This document shows, in pieces, positions 55,601-64,000 of a stretch of DNA of 64,000 bases. The notes under the pieces were generated by a model that was not told the origin of the DNA, searched no databases, and worked only from the letters and a program-made list of their open reading frames with translations. A program made the position numbers and the translations under genes. Numbering within the stretch: the stretch's first letter is position 1; each line of letters opens with the position of its first letter. Source of the DNA: Hippopus hippopus (lineage: Eukaryota; Mollusca; Bivalvia; Cardiida; Cardiidae). Where the stretch lies: NCBI GenBank assembly GCA_946811185.2, contig OX328101.1, positions 31,170,122-31,234,121 on the forward strand, in the 5' to 3' direction.

Positions 55601-58137
55601 TATACTGTCCCCTGGCAACGAACCTTAAATACCGGGTTTCAATAACCGATATGATTTATCCGGTCAAGTTATAGAAATTAATAAAGCCAAAACAACACAG
55701 TTTTCTGAACCGGTTTCGGGAAAACGTTTGTGTTAATGTTAATATCGTTTGTTTAAATAATTAGCAAAGTCGCTCGTCTTGAATTAGATCTACCTGAAGC
55801 ACATTAGAACTTTTTCTTTTTTGCAATAAAAGGTCCCGGGTTATATCATTAGGCTGACTTGAAACCGTTCTCCATTGGGAGCGGGGACCAGAACATTTTA
55901 TGTCCTGTTTCAATATTTGATTTCCCGAATACCCTTAATTTGCTTATTCAGTAATTGAATGGCCGTTTTGTCTCCTGTAAGTTAAATATCCATCTGAAAA
56001 CTTATTTGTTTACTATCTCTTATTCACCACTCGTCCTGCCGGACGACCATCACTGATATTTCACTCGTCCTCATCCATTTCTTACTCGTAAATACGAGCG
56101 GCGAGTGGATTCTTTGGACCCTGCCACTAGGGTAGAAAGGGGATATTTTTTACACGTTTTAATATGTTGTGACAGCAATTTAAAGGTGTAGGTAGACACT
56201 TGAATAAACTTCAGACATTAACATATCCTTAACCATTGTTTAGTTAATTAGTTACAGCTTTCTTCATGTGTACCTCAATATGCCTAAAGATTAATGACAG
56301 GTATATTTCACATGTTTGTTTATGTGTGCAGTCTTTTCTGCAATATTTTAGCTGCTTTTTGATGCTACCTTAAACTTTTATGACCAAAGACTATGTTAAA
56401 TTATCTATATTTTTAAAACCGAAGTGTGTTTGTGGTAGAAGGAGAGAGAGAGAGGATGTAGATCTATAAAAAATTATCTAACCTATAAGGAATGATGATA
56501 GATAAAAATTGTTTGGTTGAAAAGAACCGACCTGTATGTAAGTTCAATAAGGAAAGTCAATCTAATCAATCTCTTCAGTTGACTAACAAAATTGTCTTTA
56601 GAATTACGATCAAATAAAAAAGGACCTTATTGATAAAAACTATGATACTGATGATAATATGTAATATACCTTCATGTACAGGATGAGAGCTTTTAATATT
56701 GATTTAGAAACAGGACGGGTATGTAAGCCACTGATTTAATCGACCCAATCAACCAATTCAATCGACCACCAATCGACCACTTGTGACCAGTATTGACCAG
56801 TTATAACCGGTTAAAACCGCCGGCCCAGTTAATACTCATATTGACCGGCTTTTTGCCAACCTTGCCAATCACACAATGTCATTTTTTCAAATGAAATTGA
56901 CCATGCATGCTCAATTAACTGAATTTATATGAGTGTTTGTTTACAAATTAAGTATGTGTGCTTATGTCAAATAAAAGGTAAATTACAAAAAGATTGATGA
57001 AAACCTTGCCCTTCACTCAGTGTCAACGTGAAGTTAAATCATTTATCTATCGTTTCATGTCCATTTTCATAGCTGACAAGCAAATTAATGACACATTAAG
57101 CAGACTGAGAGATGACAGATTTTGAAATTTCCAGATAATATTAAAGAATGGCTGCTCTGAAGGGGTGCAGAGAAACAATCACAAACATAACATTTGAGCA
57201 TCCCTTCAGACAGTCCTATTTATAAGACCCTACGTACGTTATTTCACATTTTGACATTCATCGTGTACATAGGGTCTTATCGGTTCCTTCTTAGGTTTCT
57301 TTAGCAAACTCCGACATCGAATTTTGTCGCTGTTTGAGCAACGAATTCGGACACTTAAAATACAAAATGCCCAATAAAACTTATATCGGTAACAAGATAA
57401 ATCAATATTGAACCGATTTAAAAGACTTGGTTGTAAAAAACATACGTTTTACGAGTTAAATCCGCTTCTATTTCACACTACCCTATTTTTGAAGTGAAAC
57501 CGGTGTGTAGGAGTGTAGTTAACGCAACTAAAAGAATTTTTTCAAACGAAATTCCAATACCTCCATGAAAGTGTTGTAGAAAAGGGCAACCCTCATTCAC
57601 AAACATAACGTCATCTTTCATGTTAAGTTCAGTGCTTTTTCAACATTATCTCGGATTTTAGGAAATCGAATTTGCTACATAGAACTAAGTGGGGCCCGTT
57701 TAGACGTAACATGCAAAAGAAAAGTAGAATGTGAAATGTCCGATAGATAAATGTTGAACGGCAAACAAGCATGTGCACGTCTAAATATTTGGACTACCCT
57801 TCAGACTGAAGGTAATAGAAACCCAGATCATGGAGTCAAATATTATTTTTCCATAGCTCAAACTTTATATGTGCATTGTTTGAATTTAAACGCTACAATA
57901 ATGTAAGTTGCATTATGATTCTGCACGCCCGACGGGCCTGCAGAGTCAACACATTAGTGAGGGGTCGAAAGAGAAAAGGGGCGAATAGTTACCTGCTGCA
58001 AGCACTAATCCCACATAAATTGCAAGATATATCCAAAACTCATGGTCTGATGGGTTTAGTTTTGATTCTATTGCATACAAAGTGCCATTGCATTTGACTT
58101 CATCATCAGATATCTGCACACAGGTTATATTCAACAT
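43458..58137 (-). CDS. Gene B: DUF21/CBS-pair transporter of the CNNM/Mam3 family, short form
   Basis: Eight exons (58137-57993, 52585-52327, 51134-51075, 49067-48866, 47099-46992, 45364-45151, 44511-44372, 43649-43458) join to 1320 nt, 439 residues plus TAG, with all phases matching. Residues 1-33 are a short outside segment with NIT and NGT glycosylation sites. The DUF21 membrane domain follows (about 34-190), with the family hallmarks AGLMSGLTMGLLSLD and FGEVIPQAICTRFGLAIGA. Then comes a CBS pair (about 225-395) with VPVYEGDRENI and GIITLEDVLEELIQEEILDE. Family members move or sense Mg2+ and related cations at the plasma or vacuolar membrane. There is no long signal-led N-terminus and no cyclic-nucleotide-like C-terminal domain as in vertebrate CNNM1-4, so it resembles plant and fungal short forms. 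The substrate is inferred from the family. Confidence 0.88.
43664..43945 (-). repeat. Degenerate tandem copies of the exon 8 acceptor and first codons
   Basis: At least four diverged copies of the sequence that spans the exon 8 3' splice site (TTGxCAG followed by ACTGxAGGTATxATAACxCT) lie in the last intron of gene B, spaced about 40-110 bp. Each keeps a pyrimidine tract and a CAG. Confidence 0.6.
44372..44511 (-). CDS. Gene B exon 7 (CBS linker)
   Basis: 140 nt, acceptor TTTCAAG, donor GTGTTG. Codes HLAIVKSYKGHEVSLG, then an acidic insert (GHESDDEDILDIAEK) that separates the two halves of CBS 2. Confidence 0.82.
45151..45364 (-). CDS. Gene B exon 6 (CBS domains 1 and 2)
   Basis: 214 nt, acceptor CATGCAG, donor GTGAGC, phase 1 out. 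Codes ITSSAHSRVPVYEGDRENII and on to DLLNEFQEGKG, the end of CBS 1 and the start of CBS 2. Confidence 0.88.
45433..45511 (-). mobile_element. Family 1 B-half fragment
   Basis: ACTCCTTACCACAGATTCCA through TTTTGAAAACATT, then cut. Confidence 0.6.
45512..45740 (-). mobile_element. Family 1 MITE, complete
   Basis: TTAA at both ends, 229 bp, core GCTGGTAACCAGT. First of three successive copies in intron 5 of gene B. Confidence 0.85.
45767..45990 (-). mobile_element. Family 1 MITE, A end decayed
   Basis: B end TTAACCCCTTAACACAAGATC; core damaged on one arm (AATGGTAACCAGC). Confidence 0.7.
45999..46227 (-). mobile_element. Family 1 MITE, complete
   Basis: TTAA at both ends, 229 bp, perfect core GCTGGTAACCAGC. 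Confidence 0.86.
46305..46382 (-). mobile_element. SINE head fragment
   Basis: Minus strand: GGGTAGCTCAGTGGGTAGCA and GGTTCAATCCCAGGCTCGGC; the same family as the SINE at 25772, truncated. Confidence 0.65.
46575..46946 (-). mobile_element. Two fused family 1 copies
   Basis: First copy about 46575-46756, joined within its A half to the B half of a second copy that ends near 46946 (TTGCACAGAGTTA). Fusion by recombination between copies is likely. Confidence 0.65.
46992..47099 (-). CDS. Gene B exon 5 (CBS domain 1 start)
   Basis: 108 nt, phase 0 at both ends, donor GTAAGT. Codes GALDMKNKNVKDAMVPIDEV and on to DSNTMTE, the usual link from DUF21 into the first CBS domain. Confidence 0.88.
47133..47351 (+). 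mobile_element. Family 1 MITE, complete
   Basis: TTAA at both ends, core GCTGGTTACCAGC; lies 34 bp upstream of exon 5 of gene B. Confidence 0.82.
47636..48068. mobile_element. Family 2 MITE split by a 196-bp hairpin
   Basis: Left part from TAGCCATGCCCTGACAAAAG to GCAGATGCATTAA; right part AAACCCCCTTTTCAGCATGG after 48046. Confidence 0.8.
47851..48046. mobile_element. Family 3 near-perfect hairpin with TTAA target site
   Basis: TTAA at both ends; arms begin GGATAGGGCATCCTAATGGG and end CCCATTAGGGTGCCCTATCC; inner arms TACGGATTCAGCTAAGACTC and mirror. The arms are about 90 bp each. Confidence 0.88.
48173..48398 (+). mobile_element. Family 1 MITE
   Basis: TTAATCCTTTGCCACATGG start, core GCTGGTTACCAGC, end GGGTTGTGTGGTAATGGGTT. 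Confidence 0.8.
48399..48618 (+). mobile_element. Family 1 MITE, diverged
   Basis: Directly follows the last copy; core GCTGGTTACCTGC weak; end CAGTATTGTTTGGTAACAGG. Confidence 0.6.
48776..48852 (-). mobile_element. Family 1 A-half fragment beside exon 4
   Basis: GGACAAGTCTACAACTTTGT and GTGTGGTAAAGAATTAA, ending 13 bp from exon 4 of gene B. Confidence 0.65.
48866..49067 (-). CDS. Gene B exon 4 (end of membrane domain)
   Basis: 202 nt; codes LVYVLMGIFFVVAWPLSKLL, then LKVLVDLHG and EVVIIK. Acceptor ATTTCAG, donor GTACCG, a weak donor. A family 1 half-copy sits only 13 bp downstream of that donor. Confidence 0.88.
49386..49614 (-). mobile_element. Family 1 MITE, complete
   Basis: TTAA at both ends, 229 bp; core slightly damaged (GCTGGTAACCATC). 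A more decayed copy lies at 49119-49280. Confidence 0.82.
49630..50545. mobile_element. Element with inverted ends of about 150 bp
   Basis: Left arm GTATCATTGATACATGCTAC, ATCAAAATACAATGATCACG, AAAGGTCACTTTGATGTCAT; the right arm holds the mirror images in reverse order (50372-50540). No coding capacity seen inside. Confidence 0.7.
51075..51134 (-). CDS. Gene B exon 3 (micro-exon)
   Basis: Only 60 nt. Completes the Glu codon and codes VIPQAICTRFGLAIGASLAP, the second DUF21 signature. A CAG inside the exon imitates an acceptor, but using it would break the frame; the true acceptor is TTTTTAAG. Confidence 0.88.
51358..51588 (-). mobile_element. Family 1 MITE
   Basis: B end TTTAATCTTTACCATAAAC, core ACTAGTAACCAGC, A end GGTAAAAGGTTGA. 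Confidence 0.75.
51828..52040 (-). mobile_element. Family 1 MITE
   Basis: B end CCCCTTATCAAACAATC, core GCTAGTAACTAGC (both arms changed together), A end GGTAAAGAGC. Confidence 0.7.
52041..52253 (-). mobile_element. Family 1 MITE
   Basis: Follows at once; core GCTGGTGACCAGC; A end GGTAAAAGAATTAA. Confidence 0.7.
52327..52585 (-). CDS. Gene B exon 2 (DUF21 core)
   Basis: 259 nt, acceptor TTTTTCAG, donor GTGAGT. Codes LMSGLTMGLLSLDVLTLKV and on to VTAVLIFGE, with two further hydrophobic segments. This is the diagnostic exon for the family. Confidence 0.9.
52605..52829 (-). mobile_element. Family 1 MITE beside exon 2
   Basis: Begins 20 bp upstream of the exon 2 acceptor of gene B; B end ATCCTTTACCACACAATGG; core GCTAGTAACCAGC. 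A decayed copy lies at 52920-53070. Confidence 0.78.
53270..53490 (+). mobile_element. Family 1 MITE, last copy in the window
   Basis: TTAA at both ends; one core arm is deleted (GCTGGTTACCACAATG). Confidence 0.8.
53622..57167. mobile_element. Large inverted-repeat structure in intron 1 of gene B
   Basis: Left arm ACCCCTTCATAGCAGCCATT and AATATCATCTGGAAATTTCA matches, inverted, 57100-57167. A further pair matches inverted between about 54955-55070 and 56750-56875 (GGTCAATACTG, AACCGCC, CAAGGTTGG). A 926-bp element splits the left arm. No transposase is recognisable. Confidence 0.65.
53687..54612. mobile_element. 926-bp TTAA element nested in the left arm
   Basis: TTAA at both ends with inverted ends CGACGTATGTGACA and TGTCATACACGTCG. 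A short internal hairpin (AGAAATTGCTCATTAGGAGC, then GATTTCTCTTTTCC) and two copies of GGACAGATTT lie inside. Removing it restores the match to the right arm. Confidence 0.75.
57993..58137 (-). CDS. Gene B exon 1 (start, first membrane segment)
   Basis: Codes MLNITCVQISDDEVKCNG and on to YVGLVLAAG; donor GTAACT, phase 1. The ATG is the first after an in-frame stop at 58177-58179. The bases just before it read CACAG, so an upstream exon adding a signal peptide is possible. Confidence 0.75.
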
Positions 58138-58179
58138 CTGTGTAGATTTAGACTTCAGTGTACCAAAGGTTACTCTCTA

Positions 58180-59928
58180 TTTCGCGGACTCTTTTATCTA
58201 GAGAGTACTCAAGAGGGTGCAGACTAAAACTTTTCCTTTTGTAAGCTGTTGCAAGTCTCGTAACAGTACAATAGACGTTGTGTTTAGATCTGTGAAATCT
58301 TGTTGGTTACTTCTGCAGATATCCTACGGTAATCGTAACTTATACTTGTAATCTAGTAGCCAAATAACAGTGCCATTATTTTTGTTATGAATGATGGTGA
58401 TGTTAAGGGGTAGCATTTGTCATCATCCAAGAAACAATTATTTCTGTGTTGCCTAAGTCAGTACTAGGTAAACTGACCACAAGTTTAAAGATATAGATCT
58501 ATGTAGGAGTGTAGATTTTTTTTTTGTGATATTTCTCTCCTTAGAGTGGCAAACATGCATATTTCATTTTGTGCATTTTTTTTCAAAACCAATATTCATC
58601 GAAAATTTGTCTTCGTCCTCATAGATAAGGCTGTATGATTCTGGACGCAGACCCTGAGAGCTCTACACATGTTAATTTTTTTTAAATACACGTATACCCA
58701 ATGGTTTCGGCAAGTCTAAATTTGTCCATAGGAACTAACACCACTGTGGACTCCTTATGTGTAGATTTAGAGTCCTGAGTATCTCCTGACATTGGGTTGT
58801 GCACCTTTTATAATGTGCCTTATAAGTAAAAGTCTGACGGGTCAGAGTGTGTAGCCATTCCTGAAAGAAATTAACTTTTGCCTGGATGCTTTTGAAAGTC
58901 ATTCAATTATGCTTCCGGTCATGTGTTGTGTGGCTTTTCCTTGCTAAAATCAAACGCATGTATTGGTACCCGTGTCTTCAATGTTAATAGTTTTTTCTTT
59001 TGGCATCGTAATGGATTTCTTCCCCAGAATGTTCAGGTAGCCCCCTTATTTACTGTGTCGACTTTGTCCTCGCCATCTGCGAGAAACATGGGAAACACTA
59101 TACTGTCTGTGCTGAAAACAGCCCATGAGGTAATTGTCTCATTGTGCAGCAGTTTTTCAATATAAAAACCCGATTTCTCTGTTGCTCTAAACACATTTTG
59201 CCGCTGTAAACCTGTACGCTTTTAGGATAATCTTTAAACAAAAAGTTGACGTTATTGAAAGTCCCAGAATTGACGTTATGCAGGACACTTGTTGTGAAAT
59301 GACTTGTCAAAAAAAGTGTAGTGCATCAAAGAATGTTTAGGTAATGTCTATGTATTATATATCAAATAAAATTTTAATATGTCTGCGAAAAGGTAGTAGC
59401 TTTCCATTTATTTTGAACTTACATGTGTAAACAATTTTCATGTTTAGAATAAGGACATATATTATGAAATACCCTGTATGTTCATCTGTAAACACTAGCA
59501 GCTACGCTGACTGATCTTAGCCTATAGTTTTATGTATATATGAATTCACATCAATTATTTGACCAAAGCAAGGAATAACATTATTACTACAATTTTTCTC
59601 TAGCAGTCACTAACATTTCACCAACGTATAGTTTCTTTCAGGCTAGGCACATTTCAAAGGACCAAACGGTATAATTTTCACTTGCATCAGAGTGACCGAA
59701 TGTTCTTGGCGAAAATCCAGGACGGATTGCTTATGGTTCGCTTAACACTAGATTGGTTACTTCCACCGTTGAACATGTACATCTATGTACAACGGTAACC
59801 AGTTAGCATTAATACCAGTAGATTGGTTACATCACCCGATACAGCAAGCGTATAGGAAATATTAGAATGGGGACCAGTTTATAATACCATCTTCTCGAAC
59901 GGTATACTTATGGGTCGTAGTAGTTCAA
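58180..59928. other. Upstream flank of gene B without recognisable features
   Basis: AT-rich unique DNA. I see no exon, repeat copy or clear promoter motif here. Confidence 0.4.
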
Positions 59929-62900
59929 TTTGAAAAGTTGATACACGTATCTTTAAAATTTGATATCAAGAACTTCTGCAACACTATATTTTACGAAAAG
60001 ATGAAACGACCGGTTTACAACGTGTTTTTGATGATTTTTTGATAATCTCTTGAGCAAATGAGCGAAGCTGTGTTACTTTTTGGGGAACTATTTTGTGTCT
60101 GTAACCTTATAACGTACCATGGTGGAAAAATACGGAGACCAGAATATGAAATCGGTTTCAATGCTGACCAACCGACCGATATATGGCACCTACGCAGACG
60201 CAAAAACATGAGCTTGACAAAGGGTACTTAATAATGGTGTTTTTCTCTTAATGTTCCTTTTGGGAAGATAACACACTAAAACACAAGTCTGTTTTCATGG
60301 AGTTGCCTTCAAATCAGAGCAAAATAAGTGTCAGTTTTCACGTATGCACAAATCCACTGATGCAACATAGTTAACTCGAATCCAGATTTCTCTTTTTCAC
60401 ATGTGCCTAAATGCCATATATCTTTGGATGCTCATCACAATTGAATTCGGAGCCTGGTTACTGTATCATTGTTTTCTCGTTTAAGGGGTTGGAGCATGCC
60501 ATCACGGGCACATACAGTATTATGTCAATTTGGGACATCTTCCTAGATCAAGCATGGCAAGCTGTATGCATGGGGGTAAAAACTATGGTAATTGATTAAA
60601 GTAGATATTAGGAGAATAGAAAATTTCCATACAGTTTTTGTGAAATAAATTTCTACATATGAATAAGATATATAAGAACTAGGGAGTGTGAAAGAAAAGG
60701 AAAAAAAAAAAAATGGTGGTCGCCCAGGTTCGAACGCTGTCCACAAGGATGACCAAGTTAAAAAAAAAAATATAGTAGCCTCCTTCTAACCCAACTGACC
60801 TAGCGAGGCAGTGGATCGTGAGTTGGAAAATTAATCTATATACCCCCCCCCCATTTCACTCAAAACATTGATGCAGTAATCAAAAGTAGTTCAATTTGAA
60901 AAGTTGAAATGTACATGTATCTTTAAAATTTGATGTCAAGCACTTCTGCTACACTGTATATTTAAGAAGAGATGAAACAATGGGTGTAAAACGTGTTTTT
61001 GATGACAGTTTCATAATTTCTTGAGCAAGTGAGCGAAGCTGTGTTACTCTTGGGGAACTTTTTTGTGTCTGTGATCTTATTACGAACCATGGTCCGAAAA
61101 TTGTCAGAGATTCTTTTCACTCTGATTTTCCAAGTGTCATTTGAGGGCTGATATGCAATCCTTTGCAGACCAGCATGCATGCACAATCGATACATGGCAA
61201 AAGACATCAACATTGGGCGAGTCTTTGTGTGACAGAAGGTCAGGTTTCAAACCTCCTGACCCCACCCACCCGAGTCACATGCTTTGATACGAATTTCCTT
61301 TCTTGTTCAGCTTAGCTTCCGTGCTTCACACTGAAAGATTGGATAGGTTGAGACCATCAATTGTCTATGTTAAAGTCAGGAAGAATCATGGCCTACTCTT
61401 AACAATAAACCAGAGCGACTACTTTGTCAAGAAGCAACTCATGTGCTGGCTGTTGCATAAGATAAGCAAAGCAAACCAGATACTCTCTAAGATCAGATTT
61501 GGTTTATACTGATGGTCCTTAAAAAACAACACTTTTGACAGGGGAGAAAAAAAGTAGGAAAAAAAGGAGCAGTTTTGCTCAGTGCAGTCAGGGAAAGTGG
61601 GTTCAAACTTGCTTCAAACTAGCCTCATAGGTTCAAAGGACTTAGCAATTAGAGTTGCATAACAATGCTGAAAGACAAAAAGGGTCTGTCACACTGCCCT
61701 TTTCGAAGAATCAAAGAATACCACTGTTAAGCTGGAGCCGACGAAATGTTGCGAATTTACATAAATGTCTCTCGCACCAGCAATGACACCGATTAACCCC
61801 TAGAATGCACGCAAAAACTGTATGGAGACTAGAATATGAAATTGGTTTCAATGCTGACCGACCCAACGATATATGGCACCTAAGCAAAAATATAAACTTG
61901 ACAAATGGCACTTAATAATGGTGTTTTTCTTGATATTCTTTTAGGGAAGAAAACACACTAAAACACAGTCTCTCCTCATGAACTCGCTTTCAAATCAGAA
62001 CAACAAAATAAGTGTCACTATTTGCAGATATATGAATCCACTGTTGTGACATGGTTAACTCTAATCCAGATTTCTCTTTTTCACATGTGCCTAAATGCCA
62101 TATATCATTGGATACTCATCACAATTGAATTAGGAGGCTGGTTACTGTATCATTGTTTTCTTATTAAGGGGGTTGGAGCATGTAATCACGGGCACATACA
62201 GTATTATGTCAAATCGGGACATCTTCCTAGATCAAGAATGGCAAGCTGTATGCATGGGGGTAAAAACTACGGTAATTGTGATAAAAGTAGATAAAAAGAG
62301 AAAAAGAACATTTCCATACAGTTTTTCTGAAAAAAAAAAAAAAATGGTTACATATGTATTAGATATCTAAAGTTTACATATGTATTAGATATCTAGCGAG
62401 TGTGAAAGAAAAGAAATGAAAAGAAAAGAGAAAAGAGATAGTGGTTGCCCAGGTTTGAACGCTGTCCACAAGGATGACCAAGTTAAAAAAAAAAGATTAC
62501 TTGCCATGGGACTCGCCCTCGCCATGGTACTCGCCATCTAACCCACTGACCTAGCGAGACAGTGGATCGTGACCTGGAAAGTTATATATATACTCCCCCT
62601 CACTTTCACTCAATGATGCAGTAGTCAAAAGTAGTTCCTTTTGAAAAATAAATACATGTATCTTGAAAATTCGATACCAAGCACTTCTGCTACACCTTTC
62701 TTTCAGATTAAACGACGGGTGTAAAAAGTTTTTTTAATGATGGTTTGATCATTTCTCGAGCAAGTGAGCGAAGCTGTGTTCCTTTTGGGACACCTTTTTT
62801 TTTTTTTTGTATTTGTGCGCTTATTACGCACCATGGTCCGAAAATTGTCAGAGATTCTTTTCACTCTGATTTAACAAGTGTAGTTTGAAGGGCTGGTATG

Positions 62901-63360
62901 TGATCCTTTGCAGACCAGCATGCATGAACAATTGATACATGCCAAAAGACATCGACATTGGGCGAGTCTTTGAATGAAACGGGTGACAGAAGGTCAGGTT
63001 TCGAACCTCCTGACCCCACCCACCCGAGTCACATGTTTTAATACGATTTTCCTTTCTTATTCAGCTTAGCTTTCGTGCTTCACACTGAAAGATTGGATAG
63101 GTTAAGACCATCAATTGTCTATGTTAAAGTCAGGAAGAATAGTGGCTTACTTTTAACAACAAACCAGAGCGACTACTTTGTATAGAAGCAACTGACAGCT
63201 GTTGCATAAAATAAGCAAAGCAAACATTCAAGTGTATCTTGCCCTTCATAAGGTTATTGAACACATTTGGAAAAAAAGATACCGTCCATGATCAATTTTG
63301 GTTTTTACCGATGGTCCTTTTAAAACAACAATTTTGTCAGGGGAGAAAACAATAGAAAAA
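59929..63360. repeat. Tandem duplication, three copies of a unit of about 1.74 kb
   Basis: AGTTCAATTTGAAAAGTTGA starts copy 1 (59929) and copy 2 (about 60885); a variant starts copy 3 (about 62625). Copy 1 lacks a large internal block. Shared landmarks: GAGCAAGTGAGCGAAGCTGT, CACATGTGCCTAAATGCCAT, GGTCCGAAAATTGTCAGAGA. Copy 3 stops at about 63360. Within the unit, GTGGTCGCCCAGGTTCGAAC resembles a B box. Confidence 0.8.
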
Positions 63361-63363
63361 AAA

Positions 63364-63879
63364 TTAATCATCAATTTCTAAATCCCTCACCAGTCTGCTG
63401 TAGTGTCTAATCGTAGGTGGTGATATCACATTGGAAAGAGTGTTTACTTCTTGAAATAATATCCCATCTGGTAAGAAATTTCTTTAAAAAAAAAAGTTTC
63501 CACCTCGGTTCATTGTTATCCTACACAAACAATTGCTTGTAAGAAGATTGGTTATCATACTTTCAGCAAATCGCATCAGCATTGATTGTAGTTTGCTTTC
63601 AGTTTTACTTTGTTTCAGAACTTGCTTCATTTGGAGATCTTTATCATTTATTTCCAAATTTTCTAAGGTAGAAAACCTTTCACGTTTAAATGGATGGGCT
63701 TCTTTTTTTTTCAAACCCTTCTTTCTTGGAACAAGTTTTTGAAGTGGGTTGGATTCCGAAGAACTCTCTAAAGATGACACATAAGTATTATCAAAGTCAT
63801 GATCATTTGCATCGCTACTGTAGAGTGACTCATTAGTTCTATCTTTGCTTCCTTGTTTAATCTCTCTTTTACGCCGGCT
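63364..63879 (-). pseudogene. Broken reading frame of unknown family
   Basis: An open frame of 131 codons (63879-63487) is stopped by TAA inside a ten-T tract (63484-63486). The same frame then continues for 39 sensible codons to a second TAA at 63364. The first part is basic and serine-rich (LVPRKKGLKKKEAHPFKRER), then RFAESMITNLLTSNCLCRIT; the second part reads FLPDGILFQEVNTLSNVISP and on to RLVRDLEIDD. No start codon is evident. It may be a retrocopy fragment or a last exon with a homopolymer sequencing error. I do not recognise it. The tandem duplication on its left ends exactly where this frame ends. Confidence 0.45.
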
Positions 63880-63892
63880 TTACTGAATAAAA

Positions 63893-64000
63893 CTTAACCC
63901 CTATCCTGCTAAACAACTAAAATGAAATTTTTAATTGGATAGTAAAAACCCAAATATTGCTATTTCAAAGTAATGTTTTTGGGAATAACATCTCCTTATC
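63893..64000. mobile_element. Family 5 element running off the window
   Basis: TTAACCCCTATCCTGCTAAA, then TAGTAAAAACCCAAATATTG, matching the element at 2336-2517 in reverse build. Confidence 0.55.

Noticed and set aside
58923..59165. Plus-strand 80-codon frame upstream of gene B
   Set aside because: No recognisable domain, no splice partners, and composition like the surrounding DNA.

Overview
This window is animal nuclear DNA: intron-rich genes with GT-AG junctions, AT-rich spacers, and tRNA-headed SINEs and palindromic MITEs of the kind common in molluscs. A bivalve, perhaps a heterodont, is my best guess. That guess rests on repeat style and not on any marker gene.

Two split genes can be rebuilt exon by exon, both on the minus strand. 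Gene A (21235 down to 5907) has seven exons whose phases all agree and gives a 620-residue protein that I do not recognise. It looks nuclear: it has a lysine/arginine-rich stretch and three motifs of the sumoylation type, the last at the very C-terminus. Its promoter side carries AP-1, CRE and YY1 motifs. Gene B (58137 down to 43458) has eight exons and gives a 439-residue DUF21 plus CBS-pair membrane protein of the CNNM/Mam3 magnesium-transporter family, in its short form. A third coding trace, also minus (63879 to 63364), is one reading frame broken by a stop codon.

Layout: 1-2090 SINE and simple repeats; 2091-21500 gene A, its introns and 3' flank packed with MITEs; 21.5-43.4 kb no gene seen, only repeats, two diverged copies of a segment (27.3-28.9 and 32.7-34.0 kb), and a 74-bp satellite grown from a MITE end; 43.4-58.1 kb gene B, with three long inverted-repeat elements in its introns; 58.2-63.4 kb a tandem duplication with a unit of about 1.7 kb; then the broken frame.

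The dominant feature is one MITE family of about 228 bp (called family 1 here). I count roughly 60 whole or partial copies between 2.1 and 53.5 kb and none after that. It has TTAA target duplications, CCCTTT- or CTCTTT-type ends and a loop-less palindromic core, which fits non-autonomous piggyBac-like elements. In the entries its two ends are called A (TTAACTCTTTACCAAACGAC type) and B (TTAACCCTTTACCACACAAT type); strand + means the A end is on the left. Nested insertions within the window confirm the target sites of three families. The single base at the centre of the palindrome usually matches the orientation of the outer arms but is flipped in several copies, which suggests that the core can invert.

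The two genes show no functional link to each other.
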